This document shows, one piece after another, positions 16,762 through 24,689 of a DNA stretch of 64,000 nt. The translations under genes and the position numbers were made by a program. Position 1 is the stretch's first letter. The number at the start of each line of letters is the position of its first letter. The DNA is from CAWHYG01 sp963833505 (GTDB lineage Bacteria; Eisenbacteria; RBG-16-71-46; CAIMUX01), in contig CAWHYG010000005.1 of assembly GCA_963833505.1 (NCBI GenBank), forward strand, positions 186,001 through 250,000. Reading direction: 5' to 3'. Under the pieces are notes generated by a model that had not been told where the DNA came from, searched no databases, and saw nothing but the letters and a program-made list of their open reading frames with translations.

Positions 16762-16766
16762 TCGAA
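16743..16766. promoter_or_regulatory. Palindromic ArsR-type operator over the -10 element
   Basis: TTCGA-CGA-TTAGCTAA-CAA-TCGAA: outer arms TTCGA/TCGAA and the core TTAGCTAA are perfectly symmetric. The site covers the -10 hexamer, so binding by the product of the next gene would block transcription. Confidence 0.65.
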
Positions 16767-16769
16767 TCG

Positions 16770-17081
16770 ATGAACGAGGTCATGAAAGCCCTGGCCGATC
16801 CGACCCGCCGTCGGGTCCTCCAACTGCTCAAGGAGGGTCCGATGACTGCCGGTGAGTTGGCCGACCACTTTGAGGTCACGAAACCGACCATGTCCGCTCA
16901 CTTTGCGGTGCTGACCGCCGCGGGCCTCGTGCAGGCGGACAGGCAGGGTCGGTCGATCACCTACCGACTCCGCCTGTCGGTCTTGGAAGAAGCGCTGCTG
17001 GCACTGGCGCAGTCCTTCGGTCTCACGCAGACCCTCGGCGCCCGCCACCCTGGGCGCCCGGCTCATCGGAGGAAACAATGA
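16770..17081 (+). CDS. ArsR-family winged-helix repressor (SdpR-like autorepressor)
   Basis: A 103-residue DNA-binding protein with the ArsR/SdpR pattern: MNEVMKALADPTRRRVLQLL start, MTAGELADHF turn, recognition helix TKPTMSAHFAVLTAAGLV and wing RQGRSITYRL. There is no cysteine metal site, so it is not a metal sensor of the ArsR/SmtB kind. Its stop overlaps the start of a membrane protein by 4 bp, as in sdpR-sdpI pairs where the membrane protein sequesters the repressor. A palindromic operator lies over its own promoter, so negative autoregulation is likely. Confidence 0.9.
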   Translation: MNEVMKALADPTRRRVLQLLKEGPMTAGELADHFEVTKPTMSAHFAVLTAAGLVQADRQGRSITYRLRLSVLEEALLALAQSFGLTQTLGARHPGRPAHRRKQ

Positions 17082-17497
17082 CGACCGATACACCGTCCAA
17101 CGTTCGTTCCGAATTGTCCCGCGGTGCGATCATCGCCGGCGTGATTCTCGTTCTGGCCGTCGCGCTCAAGCTCGTGCACGCGCTGGGCCTCGGCCGGGAC
17201 ATGGCAAGCCGCGTGATCGGAGTGGCCTCGGGACTGATCGTCGTCTGCAACGCAAACGCGATTCCCAAGGCGCTCACGCCTCTGTCACAAACGACCTGCG
17301 ATCCCGCGAGGGTCCAGGCCGTGCGGCGATTCGTCGCATGGAGCCTCGTGCTCGGGGGCCTGGCGTTCATGGGAGCCTGGATCTTCGCCCCGAGCACCAG
17401 GGATGCCGTGATCAGCGCCGGGTGTCTCGGCACTTCGTTGCTCCTGGTCATCGGGCGGATCTCCTGGGCGAGGTTGAGGGCCCGGTGGGTCGGCTGA
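17078..17497 (+). CDS. Small membrane protein coupled to the ArsR-like repressor (SdpI-like position)
   Basis: A 139-residue protein with four predicted membrane helices (AIIAGVILVLAVALKLVHAL; VIGVASGLIVVCNANAIP; FVAWSLVLGGLAFMGAWIF; AGCLGTSLLLVIGRISWAR). It overlaps the repressor gene by 4 bp, so the two are made together. By position it would be the sensor or immunity partner, as SdpI is for SdpR, but the sequence is not clearly SdpI. The conserved-looking NANAIPK loop lies between helices 2 and 3. Confidence 0.72.
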   Translation: MTTDTPSNVRSELSRGAIIAGVILVLAVALKLVHALGLGRDMASRVIGVASGLIVVCNANAIPKALTPLSQTTCDPARVQAVRRFVAWSLVLGGLAFMGAWIFAPSTRDAVISAGCLGTSLLLVIGRISWARLRARWVG

Positions 17498-17623
17498 GCC
17501 GAGGCGAGACTCTCGGAGCCGTCCGGCAGCGCGCGACCGAATGCCGCCGAAGGCCGTCGACCGCGGCGCGACCTCAGGAGCACCGGTGCGATCCGGAGGC
17601 CTGGATTCGCCCCGACCGTTCCC

Positions 17624-17653
17624 TTGCCCGGAACCCCGCAGGCCTGATATACT
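17624..17653 (+). promoter_or_regulatory. Probable promoter of the paralogous lipoprotein pair
   Basis: TTGCCC (17624-17629) and TATACT (17648-17653) are spaced by 18 bases, about 40 bases before ATG 17693. Confidence 0.5.
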
Positions 17654-17692
17654 TACTTGTGCTGGGGATCAAGAGGACGGAGAGGAGGCCAC

Positions 17693-18706
17693 ATGTCGGC
17701 ACTCCCGCGCAGGTTGTATTTCACTGTGTCCTTGCTGGCGCTGTTGCTTGTCTCCTGCAGTGCTGAGAAGACCACCGCTCCGCGATCCTCGCCTTCCATT
17801 CCATCAGCCGACATCCGCTTCCAGACACACGAGTATGATCTCGCAACCGGCGTCGGAACGTTGCTCGTCCGGGTGGTTCGATCCAGCACCGCCGGGCCGC
17901 TGCCGTTCTCGCTCGTGTGGTTGTCAGGGGGAGGCGAGGCCTCGGCTTGGGCGGATTCGCTAGAGTTTCCATCGGGTCAGAGTTCGGCCCTGATTCCCAT
18001 CGGGTGGGCGCATCCCCTGCCGACATCCGGAACCGTGGGACGGCTCGGTCTCCGGGTGGCGGCCAACCCGTCCGCGGCGGACACGGCATTGGTGCGGGTG
18101 ACCGGACAGGCCCCACCTCCGTTGGGGCAACCGATGTACTTCCCCTTGGAGGTCGGCAACGTCTGGGCCTATGACAGGGTCGAGACCAGCTATGGATTCT
18201 TCCCCGGCTACTCCCACGAAACCGACCGGATCATCGGCACGGTCGGCTACCGGGGGAAGGAATATGCGGTGCTGAAGCAGATCATCGCGTCTCCTGCGGG
18301 GGCTGACTCCACCACGATCTATCTCAGGCAAGAAAGTGACTCGCTCCTGGAAGTCGCGCCGGGCGCTCTTCGGACCATCTCCGATCCCTGGGTGGTGGCG
18401 GACCTCGGGGGCTCGACCGGCAAGTCCTGGACGCTGCCTCCGGACAGCAACAGCGCGTGGCCTGAGGCGCGCGCCTGGAGCATCGGCCCGGCCGGCGTCG
18501 GAGAGGCGGCGGGCATCTCCTACCGGGCATGGTCGACGCGAGTGAGCACAAGCGATGCGCCCGACCATTGGCACACCTCGACCTGGACCATCCAGGATTC
18601 CGTTGGCATCGTCATGCAGAGCGATTCCGACAGTTCCCGCAACTTGTTCCCGGCCCCCTGGTCCGGGACTGCGGTCCTCCGATCCCATCATGCGCCTGGA
18701 CGTTGA
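17693..18706 (+). CDS. Secreted lipoprotein, copy A of a tandem pair, unknown function
   Basis: A 337-residue lipoprotein. ATG 17693 follows GGAGAGGAGG. The signal peptide ends in LLLVSC, so Cys22 is the likely lipidation site. The mature part has a Thr/Ser/Pro-rich linker, a beta-rich N-terminal domain (THEYDLATGVGTLLVRV) and a C-terminal domain opening with MYFPLEVGNVWAYDR, a pattern seen in secreted proteins of unknown role. It is a clear paralogue of the next gene, and the same LRSHHAPGR sequence ends both. They probably sit on the outer membrane or cell surface. Confidence 0.82.
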   Translation: MSALPRRLYFTVSLLALLLVSCSAEKTTAPRSSPSIPSADIRFQTHEYDLATGVGTLLVRVVRSSTAGPLPFSLVWLSGGGEASAWADSLEFPSGQSSALIPIGWAHPLPTSGTVGRLGLRVAANPSAADTALVRVTGQAPPPLGQPMYFPLEVGNVWAYDRVETSYGFFPGYSHETDRIIGTVGYRGKEYAVLKQIIASPAGADSTTIYLRQESDSLLEVAPGALRTISDPWVVADLGGSTGKSWTLPPDSNSAWPEARAWSIGPAGVGEAAGISYRAWSTRVSTSDAPDHWHTSTWTIQDSVGIVMQSDSDSSRNLFPAPWSGTAVLRSHHAPGR

Positions 18707-18709
18707 ACG

Positions 18710-19786
18710 ATGCTTGTTCTTCCGAGAGGCCGCCGCACCCTGAGACTTCCAGCGGTGGTCGTCGTGGCCTCGGCCTTGGCTGCCTCCTGCTCTTTGGACA
18801 ACACCACCAAGCCAGGATCTTCGCGGTCGACGCCGTCCGGCCCGACGAAGACCGGCGTCCACTTTGACGCCCCTGAGTATGATCTGGCGGTCGGCGTCGG
18901 GACCCTGCTGGTCCGGGTGGACCGACCGGACACCGTCGGAACGGTGCCGTTCGATGTCGTTTGGTCGTCAACCGGAAACAGGGCAATGCCATGGTCCCTG
19001 GGTGGCTATTCGCTGTATTTTTCCTCCGGACAGCGCTCCGTGCTGGTTCCAATCGGCTGGGATTCCAACGTGCCGTCATCCGGTGGTCTCGTGCTCCGCC
19101 TGGAGGATTCCCTCCTGATCGGCGCGCCGGATTCGGCGGTGATACGCGTGACCGGCCAGGCGCCGCCGATGGACCATCCGATCTATTTCCCCCTCGAAGT
19201 CGGCAATGTGTGGACCTATGACAAGTACGAGGTGGGCCTCGGGCCGGATGGATGGTTCTCGCATGAAACTGACCGCATTGTCGGCACGGCCCGCTTTCGA
19301 GGGAAGGACTATGCGGTGCTGCAACAGTTGACGGTCTCTCCCAGGGGCACCCGCACCGAAGACCTCTACCTCCGACAGGACGGGAACTTGATCGTGAAGG
19401 TCGATCCAGCCGATACTGCGTCCAGCGTCGCGGTCTCGTACCCCTGGGTGGTCGTAGATCTCGGCGGCTCGGTGGGAAAGGAATGGAAGTTGTACTCCCA
19501 TAACAACGGCGTTGATGATCTCGAAGCAAGAGCCTATAGCATCGGTCCGGCGGCGGTAGGAGGGGCGGGTGGCATATCCTATCGGGCTTGGACGACGGTC
19601 CTGACCACGTGGGTGGACTTCGGCGACCACGATACGACGGAAGGGTATGGCACCACCTGGGTCGTTCAGGACTCCGTCGGGTTCGTCATGAAGAGCGATT
19701 CCACGACCTTCTATACCCACACGGTGGAGCCGCAATACTGGTCGAGCACCGCGATCCTCCGATCCCACCACGCCCCTGGCCGTTGA
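18710..19786 (+). CDS. Secreted lipoprotein, copy B of a tandem pair, unknown function
   Basis: A 358-residue lipoprotein with signal peptide ending LAASC. It aligns end to end with copy A: PEYDLAVGVGTLLVRV, RVTGQAPP, YFPLEVGNVWTYDK, SHETDRIVGTARFRGK, SYPWVVVDLGGS, GISYRAWTT and the identical tail LRSHHAPGR. It begins 3 bp after copy A stops, so the pair is one transcript. Moderate divergence with complete conservation of architecture suggests an old tandem duplication kept under selection. Confidence 0.82.
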   Translation: MLVLPRGRRTLRLPAVVVVASALAASCSLDNTTKPGSSRSTPSGPTKTGVHFDAPEYDLAVGVGTLLVRVDRPDTVGTVPFDVVWSSTGNRAMPWSLGGYSLYFSSGQRSVLVPIGWDSNVPSSGGLVLRLEDSLLIGAPDSAVIRVTGQAPPMDHPIYFPLEVGNVWTYDKYEVGLGPDGWFSHETDRIVGTARFRGKDYAVLQQLTVSPRGTRTEDLYLRQDGNLIVKVDPADTASSVAVSYPWVVVDLGGSVGKEWKLYSHNNGVDDLEARAYSIGPAAVGGAGGISYRAWTTVLTTWVDFGDHDTTEGYGTTWVVQDSVGFVMKSDSTTFYTHTVEPQYWSSTAILRSHHAPGR

Positions 19787-19813
19787 GCGGCCCTCAGAGA
19801 CACCAGCCCTGCC

Positions 19814-20551
19814 TCACAACACCCGTTCCAGGAATTCCCGCGTCCGAGTCTCCCGCGCCCCGCCGAAGATCTGCGCCGGCGGCCCTTTCTCGACGAGCGC
19901 GCCGTGATCCAGGAAAAGCACCTGATGCGCGACCTCCCGCGCGAACCCCATCTCGTGCGTGGCCACCACCATGGTCATTCCCTCGCCCGCCAGGGATTTC
20001 ATCACTGCCAGGACTTCGTGGATCATCTCCGGGTCCAGAGACGACGTCGGTTCGTCGAAGAGCATGACCTTCGGCTTCATACAAAGCGCCCGGGCGATGG
20101 CCACCCGCTGCTGCTCGCCGCCCGAGAGCTGGGAAGGATAGCGGTCCTCCTTGTCCGAGAGCCCTACCTTGGAGAGAAGCGCGCGGGCCTCCTCCACCAC
20201 TGCGTCGCGCGGCCTCCCGCGAACGACCCGCGGCGCCAGGCACAGGTTCTCAATCACGCGCAGGTGCGGAAACAGATTGAACTGCTGGAAGACCATCCCG
20301 GTCTCGGCGCGGACCGCATCGACGTTGCGGGCCGAAGGGTCCAGCGGGATTCCATCCAGAAGGATCCGGCCGGAGTCGATCCGCTCGAGACCGTTGATCA
20401 TCCGAAGGACCGTGCTCTTCCCCGAACCGGAGGGCCCGATGGCCACGGTCACCGTCGAGGCCTCGACCGCGAACGAGACATCGGCCACGGCGGCCAGGTC
20501 GCCGAACGAGCGGGAGACGTTTTCGACCGAGATCATGGGGCCGGCGTTCAT
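19814..20551 (-). CDS. Polar amino-acid ABC transporter ATP-binding protein (GlnQ type)
   Basis: A 245-residue ABC ATPase with Walker A GPSGSGKST, Q-loop VFQQFNLFPH, signature LSGGEQQRVAIARAL, Walker B VMLFDEPTSSLDP and H-loop VATHEMG. The QQFNLFPH and EMGFAREVA segments are typical of the GlnQ/ArtP/HisP group. ATG 20551 follows GGAGGG and overlaps the permease stop by 4 bp. It energises the permease and binding protein encoded directly upstream. Confidence 0.94.
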   Translation of the reverse strand: MNAGPMISVENVSRSFGDLAAVADVSFAVEASTVTVAIGPSGSGKSTVLRMINGLERIDSGRILLDGIPLDPSARNVDAVRAETGMVFQQFNLFPHLRVIENLCLAPRVVRGRPRDAVVEEARALLSKVGLSDKEDRYPSQLSGGEQQRVAIARALCMKPKVMLFDEPTSSLDPEMIHEVLAVMKSLAGEGMTMVVATHEMGFAREVAHQVLFLDHGALVEKGPPAQIFGGARETRTREFLERVL

Positions 20552-21198
20552 CCCGCCCTCCGGAGGCGCTCCTCGAGCAGGCTCGACAGACGCGACAGCG
20601 CCAGCGTCATGACCAGGTACAGGATCCCGACCATGAGCCACGTCTCAAAATCAAGAAAAGTGCTCGAGGAGTACTCGCGCCCGGCCCGCGTCAGCTCGCG
20701 AAGCCCGATGATCGATACCAGGGAGGAGTCCTTGAGGCACGCGATGAAGTCGTTGACCACCGGCGGAATCACGATTCGCGCCGCCTGCGGCAGGACGACG
20801 TGCCGCAGCGTGCGTTCGGTGCCGAGGCCGAGCGAGCGCGCCGCCTCCCACTGGCCGCGCGGCACCGCCTGGATTCCGGCCCGGATCGTCTCGCCCACGT
20901 AGGCGCTGTAGCACACTCCGATCGCGATCACGCCGGCGACGATCTGCGGCAGATGCAGGACGCGCCCGAGCCCGAAGTAGATGAAGAAGATGAGGACAAG
21001 CAACGGCACGCCGCGGATCCCGTCCACCCAGGCGCGCCCGATCCAGGTCCAGGGAAACCGGCGGGAAATCCGGATGATCCCGACCAGGAGGCCGAGCAGA
21101 AGCGCCAGGACGAACGACGTCAGCGTGATGCGAAGGGTCTGAGGCACGGCGGGCAGAAGAAAGAGGAAGATCCTTCCGAACGGACCGAGAGCCCTCAT
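20548..21198 (-). CDS. Polar amino-acid ABC transporter permease
   Basis: A 216-residue HisMQ/GlnP-type permease with five membrane helices. It shows the family start TLRITLTSFVLALLLGLLVG, the ETIRAGIQAVPRGQWEAARSLG coupling loop (EAA motif) and the IIPPVVNDFIACLKDSSL segment. ATG 21198 has GGAGG at good spacing; the longer upstream reading is not hydrophobic and is rejected. One permease gene serves as a homodimer in many such systems. Confidence 0.93.
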   Translation of the reverse strand: MRALGPFGRIFLFLLPAVPQTLRITLTSFVLALLLGLLVGIIRISRRFPWTWIGRAWVDGIRGVPLLVLIFFIYFGLGRVLHLPQIVAGVIAIGVCYSAYVGETIRAGIQAVPRGQWEAARSLGLGTERTLRHVVLPQAARIVIPPVVNDFIACLKDSSLVSIIGLRELTRAGREYSSSTFLDFETWLMVGILYLVMTLALSRLSSLLEERLRRAG

Positions 21199-21304
21199 CG
21201 CCGCCTCCGACCTGCCCGCGCCCCAAGCCTCAACCGACCGGAGGCTCCTGCCGCAATCGCCACCCCGCCAGGCGCCGCATCGGTCGGCGTCGCGCGCATC
21301 GCCG

Positions 21305-22279
21305 CTACTTGCCCAGCCCCCACCGGCCCATGATCTGATCCATTTGGCCGTTCGCGCGGACCTTGTCAAGCGCTCCGTTCAGGGCTCCCAGGAGATCGCC
21401 GTCGGCGGGTCGCACCGCCATCCCGAACTCCTCACGCGTCAGGGGCTCGCCGGCGAGGCGGATGCTCGGATGGTCCCGAATGAAGATGCGGGCCGTGGGC
21501 GTGTCCGCTATGACCGCGTCCAGGTTGCCGTTTTCGAGGTCGCGGAAGGCCGAGCCGATCGCGTCGAAGCTCACGACGCGGGCGTTCGGGACCTTGCGGG
21601 CCTCGATCTCCCCGGTAGTGGAGAGCTGGCATCCGATCCGGCGGCCGGTCAGATCGGCCGCGCCCTGGATCGTCGCGTCATTCGCGCGCACGGCGACGGA
21701 CTGGCCGGCCACGACGTACGGCTTCGTGAAGCCAACCTGGGTCGCGCGAGCCGGAGTGATCGTCATGGCTGAGACGACGACGTCGTACTTCCCCGATTTG
21801 AGGCCCGGGATGATGCCGTCGAAGGGCACGATGATGAACCGGGGCCGGAGGCCGAGCTCAACGGCAAGCGCCCGCACCAGATCCACGTCGAAGCCGGCGA
21901 TGTCGCCGCTCTTCGGGTCGATGCTCTCGAAAGGAGGATAGGTCGCGTCCGTTCCCACGACCAGCTCGCCGGTCCGGTGGATCCGCTCCATCGTGCCGGG
22001 TTCGGTCTTGGCGCAGCTCATGACGAACGGGGCGAAAACTGCAATGACCGCGACGAGTACCGAGAGGGCCAACGAACCCGGCTTTCGGCGGACCCGAACG
22101 CCCGGCAGCGATTCGGACGTGCATTTCACCGGCGCGGTTTCGGCCGTGGGTCCCGTCGACGCGGTCTTGGACGTGCGTTTCACCGGCGCTGGCGTGCGCC
22201 CCGTCGACACCGTTTCGAGCGTGCGATTCACCGGCGCAGTTTCGGGCGTGCATTCCGCCGCGCGATCCCGAGCCGCCAT
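21305..22279 (-). CDS. Amino-acid ABC transporter substrate-binding lipoprotein with repeat-bearing N-terminal extension
   Basis: Family 3 solute-binding protein. From about residue 95 the sequence is canonical: GELVVGTDATYPPFE, GFDVDLVRALAVELG, GIIPGLKSGKYDVVVSAMTIT, FTKPYVVAGQSVAVR. A signal segment (SLALSVLVAVIAVFAPFVMSC) with a lipobox comes before it. From ATG 22279, however, there are about 60 extra residues of three Thr/Pro/Lys-rich repeats (ETAPVNRT, PAPVKRT, TAPVKCT) ahead of the signal. GTG codons open each VNRT/VKRT/VKCT unit, and the one at 22129 would give a normal lipoprotein signal. The ATG at 22279 shares a base with the radical SAM stop. Confidence 0.88.
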   Translation of the reverse strand: MAARDRAAECTPETAPVNRTLETVSTGRTPAPVKRTSKTASTGPTAETAPVKCTSESLPGVRVRRKPGSLALSVLVAVIAVFAPFVMSCAKTEPGTMERIHRTGELVVGTDATYPPFESIDPKSGDIAGFDVDLVRALAVELGLRPRFIIVPFDGIIPGLKSGKYDVVVSAMTITPARATQVGFTKPYVVAGQSVAVRANDATIQGAADLTGRRIGCQLSTTGEIEARKVPNARVVSFDAIGSAFRDLENGNLDAVIADTPTARIFIRDHPSIRLAGEPLTREEFGMAVRPADGDLLGALNGALDKVRANGQMDQIMGRWGLGK

Positions 22280-23355
22280 CAGGGTCTGACCCGCCGCGGG
22301 AACCCCGCTTCCGTTCCGCTCCGATCGAACACGCCCGCGATGGCCGTGCCGCAGGAAGGGCACGCTCCATCGCAGAGGACGTTGCGGCGGACGGCGTGCC
22401 AGTCGCGCTCGATCACGGCCCGGCCGCAGCCCGGGCACCAGGTCGTCTGTCCCTCGCGATCATGCACGTTGCCTACATAGACGAACTTCAGACCCGTCTT
22501 CAACGCGATCCCCCGGGCGCGGAGCAGGGTCGAGGCGGGGGTCGGCGGAACGTCCAGCATTTTGAAGTCGGGATGAAAGGCGGTGAAGTGGAGCGGAACG
22601 GAGTCGCCCAGATTCTCCGCGATCCAGGCGCATTCACGGGAGATCTCGTCCTCCGAGTCGTTCCTGCCCGGAATCAGCAGCGTCGTGATCTCGAACCAGA
22701 CTTCGGTTTCCCTCTTCAACCAGACCAGCGTGTCGAGAACGGGATCGAGATGGGCGAAGCTCAGCTTGTGGTAGAACTCGTCGGTGAACCCCTTCAGATC
22801 GACGTTGGCGGCGTCGGCGTATTCGAACAGCTCGGGCCGCGCCTCCGGCGTGACGTAGCCGGCCGTCACGAGGACGTTCCGGAGTCCGGCCGCCCGCGCC
22901 TCCCGGGCGGTGTCGATCACGAACTCCGCGAAGATGACCGGATCGTTGTAGGTATAGGCGATCGAGGGACAGCCTTCGCGGAGGGCCAGTTCCACGATGT
23001 CTCCCGGCGTCACGCGGTGGCTGTGAAGCTCGTCCAGACGGTTCTTCGAGATGTCCCAGTTCTGGCAGAACCGGCACCCGAGATTGCACCCGGCGGTGCC
23101 GAACGAAAGCACCGCGGTCCCGGGCAGGAAATGGTTGAGCGGTTTCTTTTCGATCGGGTCCGCCGCAAAGCCGGTGGGACGCCCGTAGCCCGTGGAAACC
23201 AGCGATCCGCCGACGTTCTGGCGGATGAAGCAGAATCCGGCCTGGCCCTCGTTCAAACGGCAGAAGCGAGGGCACAACGTGCAGAGGATCTTCCCGTCCG
23301 CCTCGGCGTGCCACCAACGGGCCGGATGCGTTTCCATCTGATCGGCGGTCTTCAT
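22279..23355 (-). CDS. amrS: AmmeMemoRadiSam system radical SAM enzyme
   Basis: A 358-residue protein of the family once called PflA-like/AmmeMemoRadiSam. It has the N-terminal zinc-ribbon-like LCTLCPRFCRLNEGQAGFC, radical SAM motif CNLGCRFCQNW, IAYTYNDPVIFAEF, and C-terminal CPGCG and CPSCG pairs. ATG 23355 follows AAGGAG. In other genomes it sits with AMMECR1 and MEMO genes, which are absent here; instead it shares a 1-bp stop/start overlap with an amino-acid ABC transporter. Its biochemical reaction is not established. Confidence 0.93.
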   Translation of the reverse strand: MKTADQMETHPARWWHAEADGKILCTLCPRFCRLNEGQAGFCFIRQNVGGSLVSTGYGRPTGFAADPIEKKPLNHFLPGTAVLSFGTAGCNLGCRFCQNWDISKNRLDELHSHRVTPGDIVELALREGCPSIAYTYNDPVIFAEFVIDTAREARAAGLRNVLVTAGYVTPEARPELFEYADAANVDLKGFTDEFYHKLSFAHLDPVLDTLVWLKRETEVWFEITTLLIPGRNDSEDEISRECAWIAENLGDSVPLHFTAFHPDFKMLDVPPTPASTLLRARGIALKTGLKFVYVGNVHDREGQTTWCPGCGRAVIERDWHAVRRNVLCDGACPSCGTAIAGVFDRSGTEAGFPRRVRP

Positions 23356-24050
23356 CGCGATCTCCTTGCCGTCCGGCGCCGGATCCGCCGTGCGACGACC
23401 AACGGCGCGGGTCAACGGGAACCGGAACCTCCCGGACGAAGCGGATCGGACCGACTCCGCCCGCTCCTGGAATATACTCCGTTTCCGAGCCGCGGATTCG
23501 CCGCCTGGCTGCGTCCATCAAGGCGGGGCGATCCGCTTGCACGGCGGCGTTCACCAAGGCCCCGCGATCGGTCCCGGGAGCCCCTGAGGTTGCGCCACCG
23601 GTCGGTTTTCGCGCGCCACCCGAGCCCGTCCTCGCCCGCCCGGTCCCCCGCTGCACCGCGTGCAGCCACGTCCCTCTTGAAGCCGCCCGCGACACCTCGA
23701 CGTCATCCAAACGACATCAGATCGTGGCGTGCATCAGATCCGGCTTCCTCGCATTCTATCCCCGGCGGTCGAGAGCGCGCGGCGCCGGCGCCGGTTCTTT
23801 GGACCGCTGTTCGGACCGGCGGCTCGGGGCGCTGGATCTCATCTACCCTTGATGGGGAGAGCCCCCCGGAGATCCGCGAACCTCGAGTCGCCGGGTAGGT
23901 TTCCCTTTCTGGGATGCGCCGAGGCCACGCGATCCGTTGTTTGACCCCGGCCTCTCACCCGGCTGGCCGTCATCCCGCATCGTGAATTCGCCGGCCCGGC
24001 TCCCGACCGTGCGTCGCTCGGAGCCACCGGGGGCCGCTTGGACCCGCGCA
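23356..24050. other. 695-bp gap with repeats and no convincing gene
   Basis: No reading frame here has a ribosome site plus protein-like composition. The gap holds a degenerate 36-bp direct repeat (23511-23546 and 23547-23582; GCGTYCAYCAAGGC core). It also has a TATATT on the minus strand (23471-23476) that could be the -10 element for the radical SAM operon. The rest looks like decayed sequence. Confidence 0.45.
23511..23582. repeat. Degenerate direct repeat, period 36 bp
   Basis: Two adjacent 36-base units begin GCGTCCATCAAGGC (23511) and GCGTTCACCAAGGC (23547) and stay similar through CGCGATC. Confidence 0.5.
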
Positions 24051-24389
24051 TCAGGGCTCGTCAATCTCCCTCAGCCGCAACACCTGTCGCTGCAGCTCCG
24101 GACCGATCGACACCTTGTACGCATGCGGGTTGAGGATCCGGCGCATGGTCGGATGCAGCGCATCGAGCTGCCGCCGGACCCTTCCTCGAAGCTCCGTCAG
24201 GGGCGGCAAGTCACACTCCACCTTTCCGTGCGCGAACACGCGCGCCAACAGCGGCTCGGCCGAGGCGATCGACTCATAGAGCTTCTTCCGGTAGGGCCGG
24301 ATGGGATGGAAGCCCCAGATGGCGCCGGGCGGATCGGGCGGGGGAAAGTCCTCCAGCTCGATCCAGTCGGCCATCATCTCTCGCTTCAC
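24051..24389 (-). pseudogene. Fragment resembling the C-terminal domain of nicotinate phosphoribosyltransferase
   Basis: A 112-residue reading that matches the pattern of the last ~80 residues of NAPRTase (PncB): AEPLLARVFAHGKVE, then DLPPLTELRGRVRRQLDAL, then RRILNPHAYKVSIGPEL. The catalytic barrel is not encoded upstream within the window, since the next 300 bp carry only a terminator. The sequence is uninterrupted and starts with ATG, so it could be an expressed single domain. A deletion remnant of a full pncB is simpler. The match is from memory of the family pattern, not from an alignment. Confidence 0.6.
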
Positions 24390-24689
24390 CCACCTTCAGC
24401 CGGTCACCCATGCCTCCACCCTAACCCGGATCCGGTCACGACGCGCGGCGGAAAAAGGCCCTGACGACGCGGCAGGAGCTTCGCGAGGATCCACGAGTCG
24501 AACCTGCAGATGAAGGGTGTAGGGGGACGGAGGACCAGGCTGAAGCCAATCGGATAAGGGACGACGAGCAAAGGCCGCGCCTCCGGAAGAGACGCGGCCT
24601 TTGCGGGGCCCGTTCGAAGACCATGCGGGCGGAGGTGAGTCGCTCGAAGATCGAGCCGCCTTCCCTTCGCCCGCGGAAACTCCGGATCT
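24390..24689. other. 300-bp gap holding the peptidase terminator
   Basis: No gene is seen. A strong hairpin lies at 24570-24602; the rest carries no recognisable signal. Confidence 0.5.
24570..24602. terminator. Strong bidirectional intrinsic terminator
   Basis: A perfect 10-bp stem, AAAGGCCGCG (24570-24579) and CGCGGCCTTT (24593-24602), has a 13-base loop and A/T-rich stem ends. It lies just downstream of the papain-like protease on the minus strand. Confidence 0.75.

Noticed and set aside
17497..17535. Hairpin after the SdpI-like gene as a terminator
   Set aside because: GGCT/AGCC and CCGAG/CTCGG pairings exist but no T-run follows, so it was not listed.
24436..24624. Small minus-strand reading between the NAPRTase-like fragment and the protease
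   Set aside because: It runs through the strong terminator hairpin and has no start signal or family pattern.
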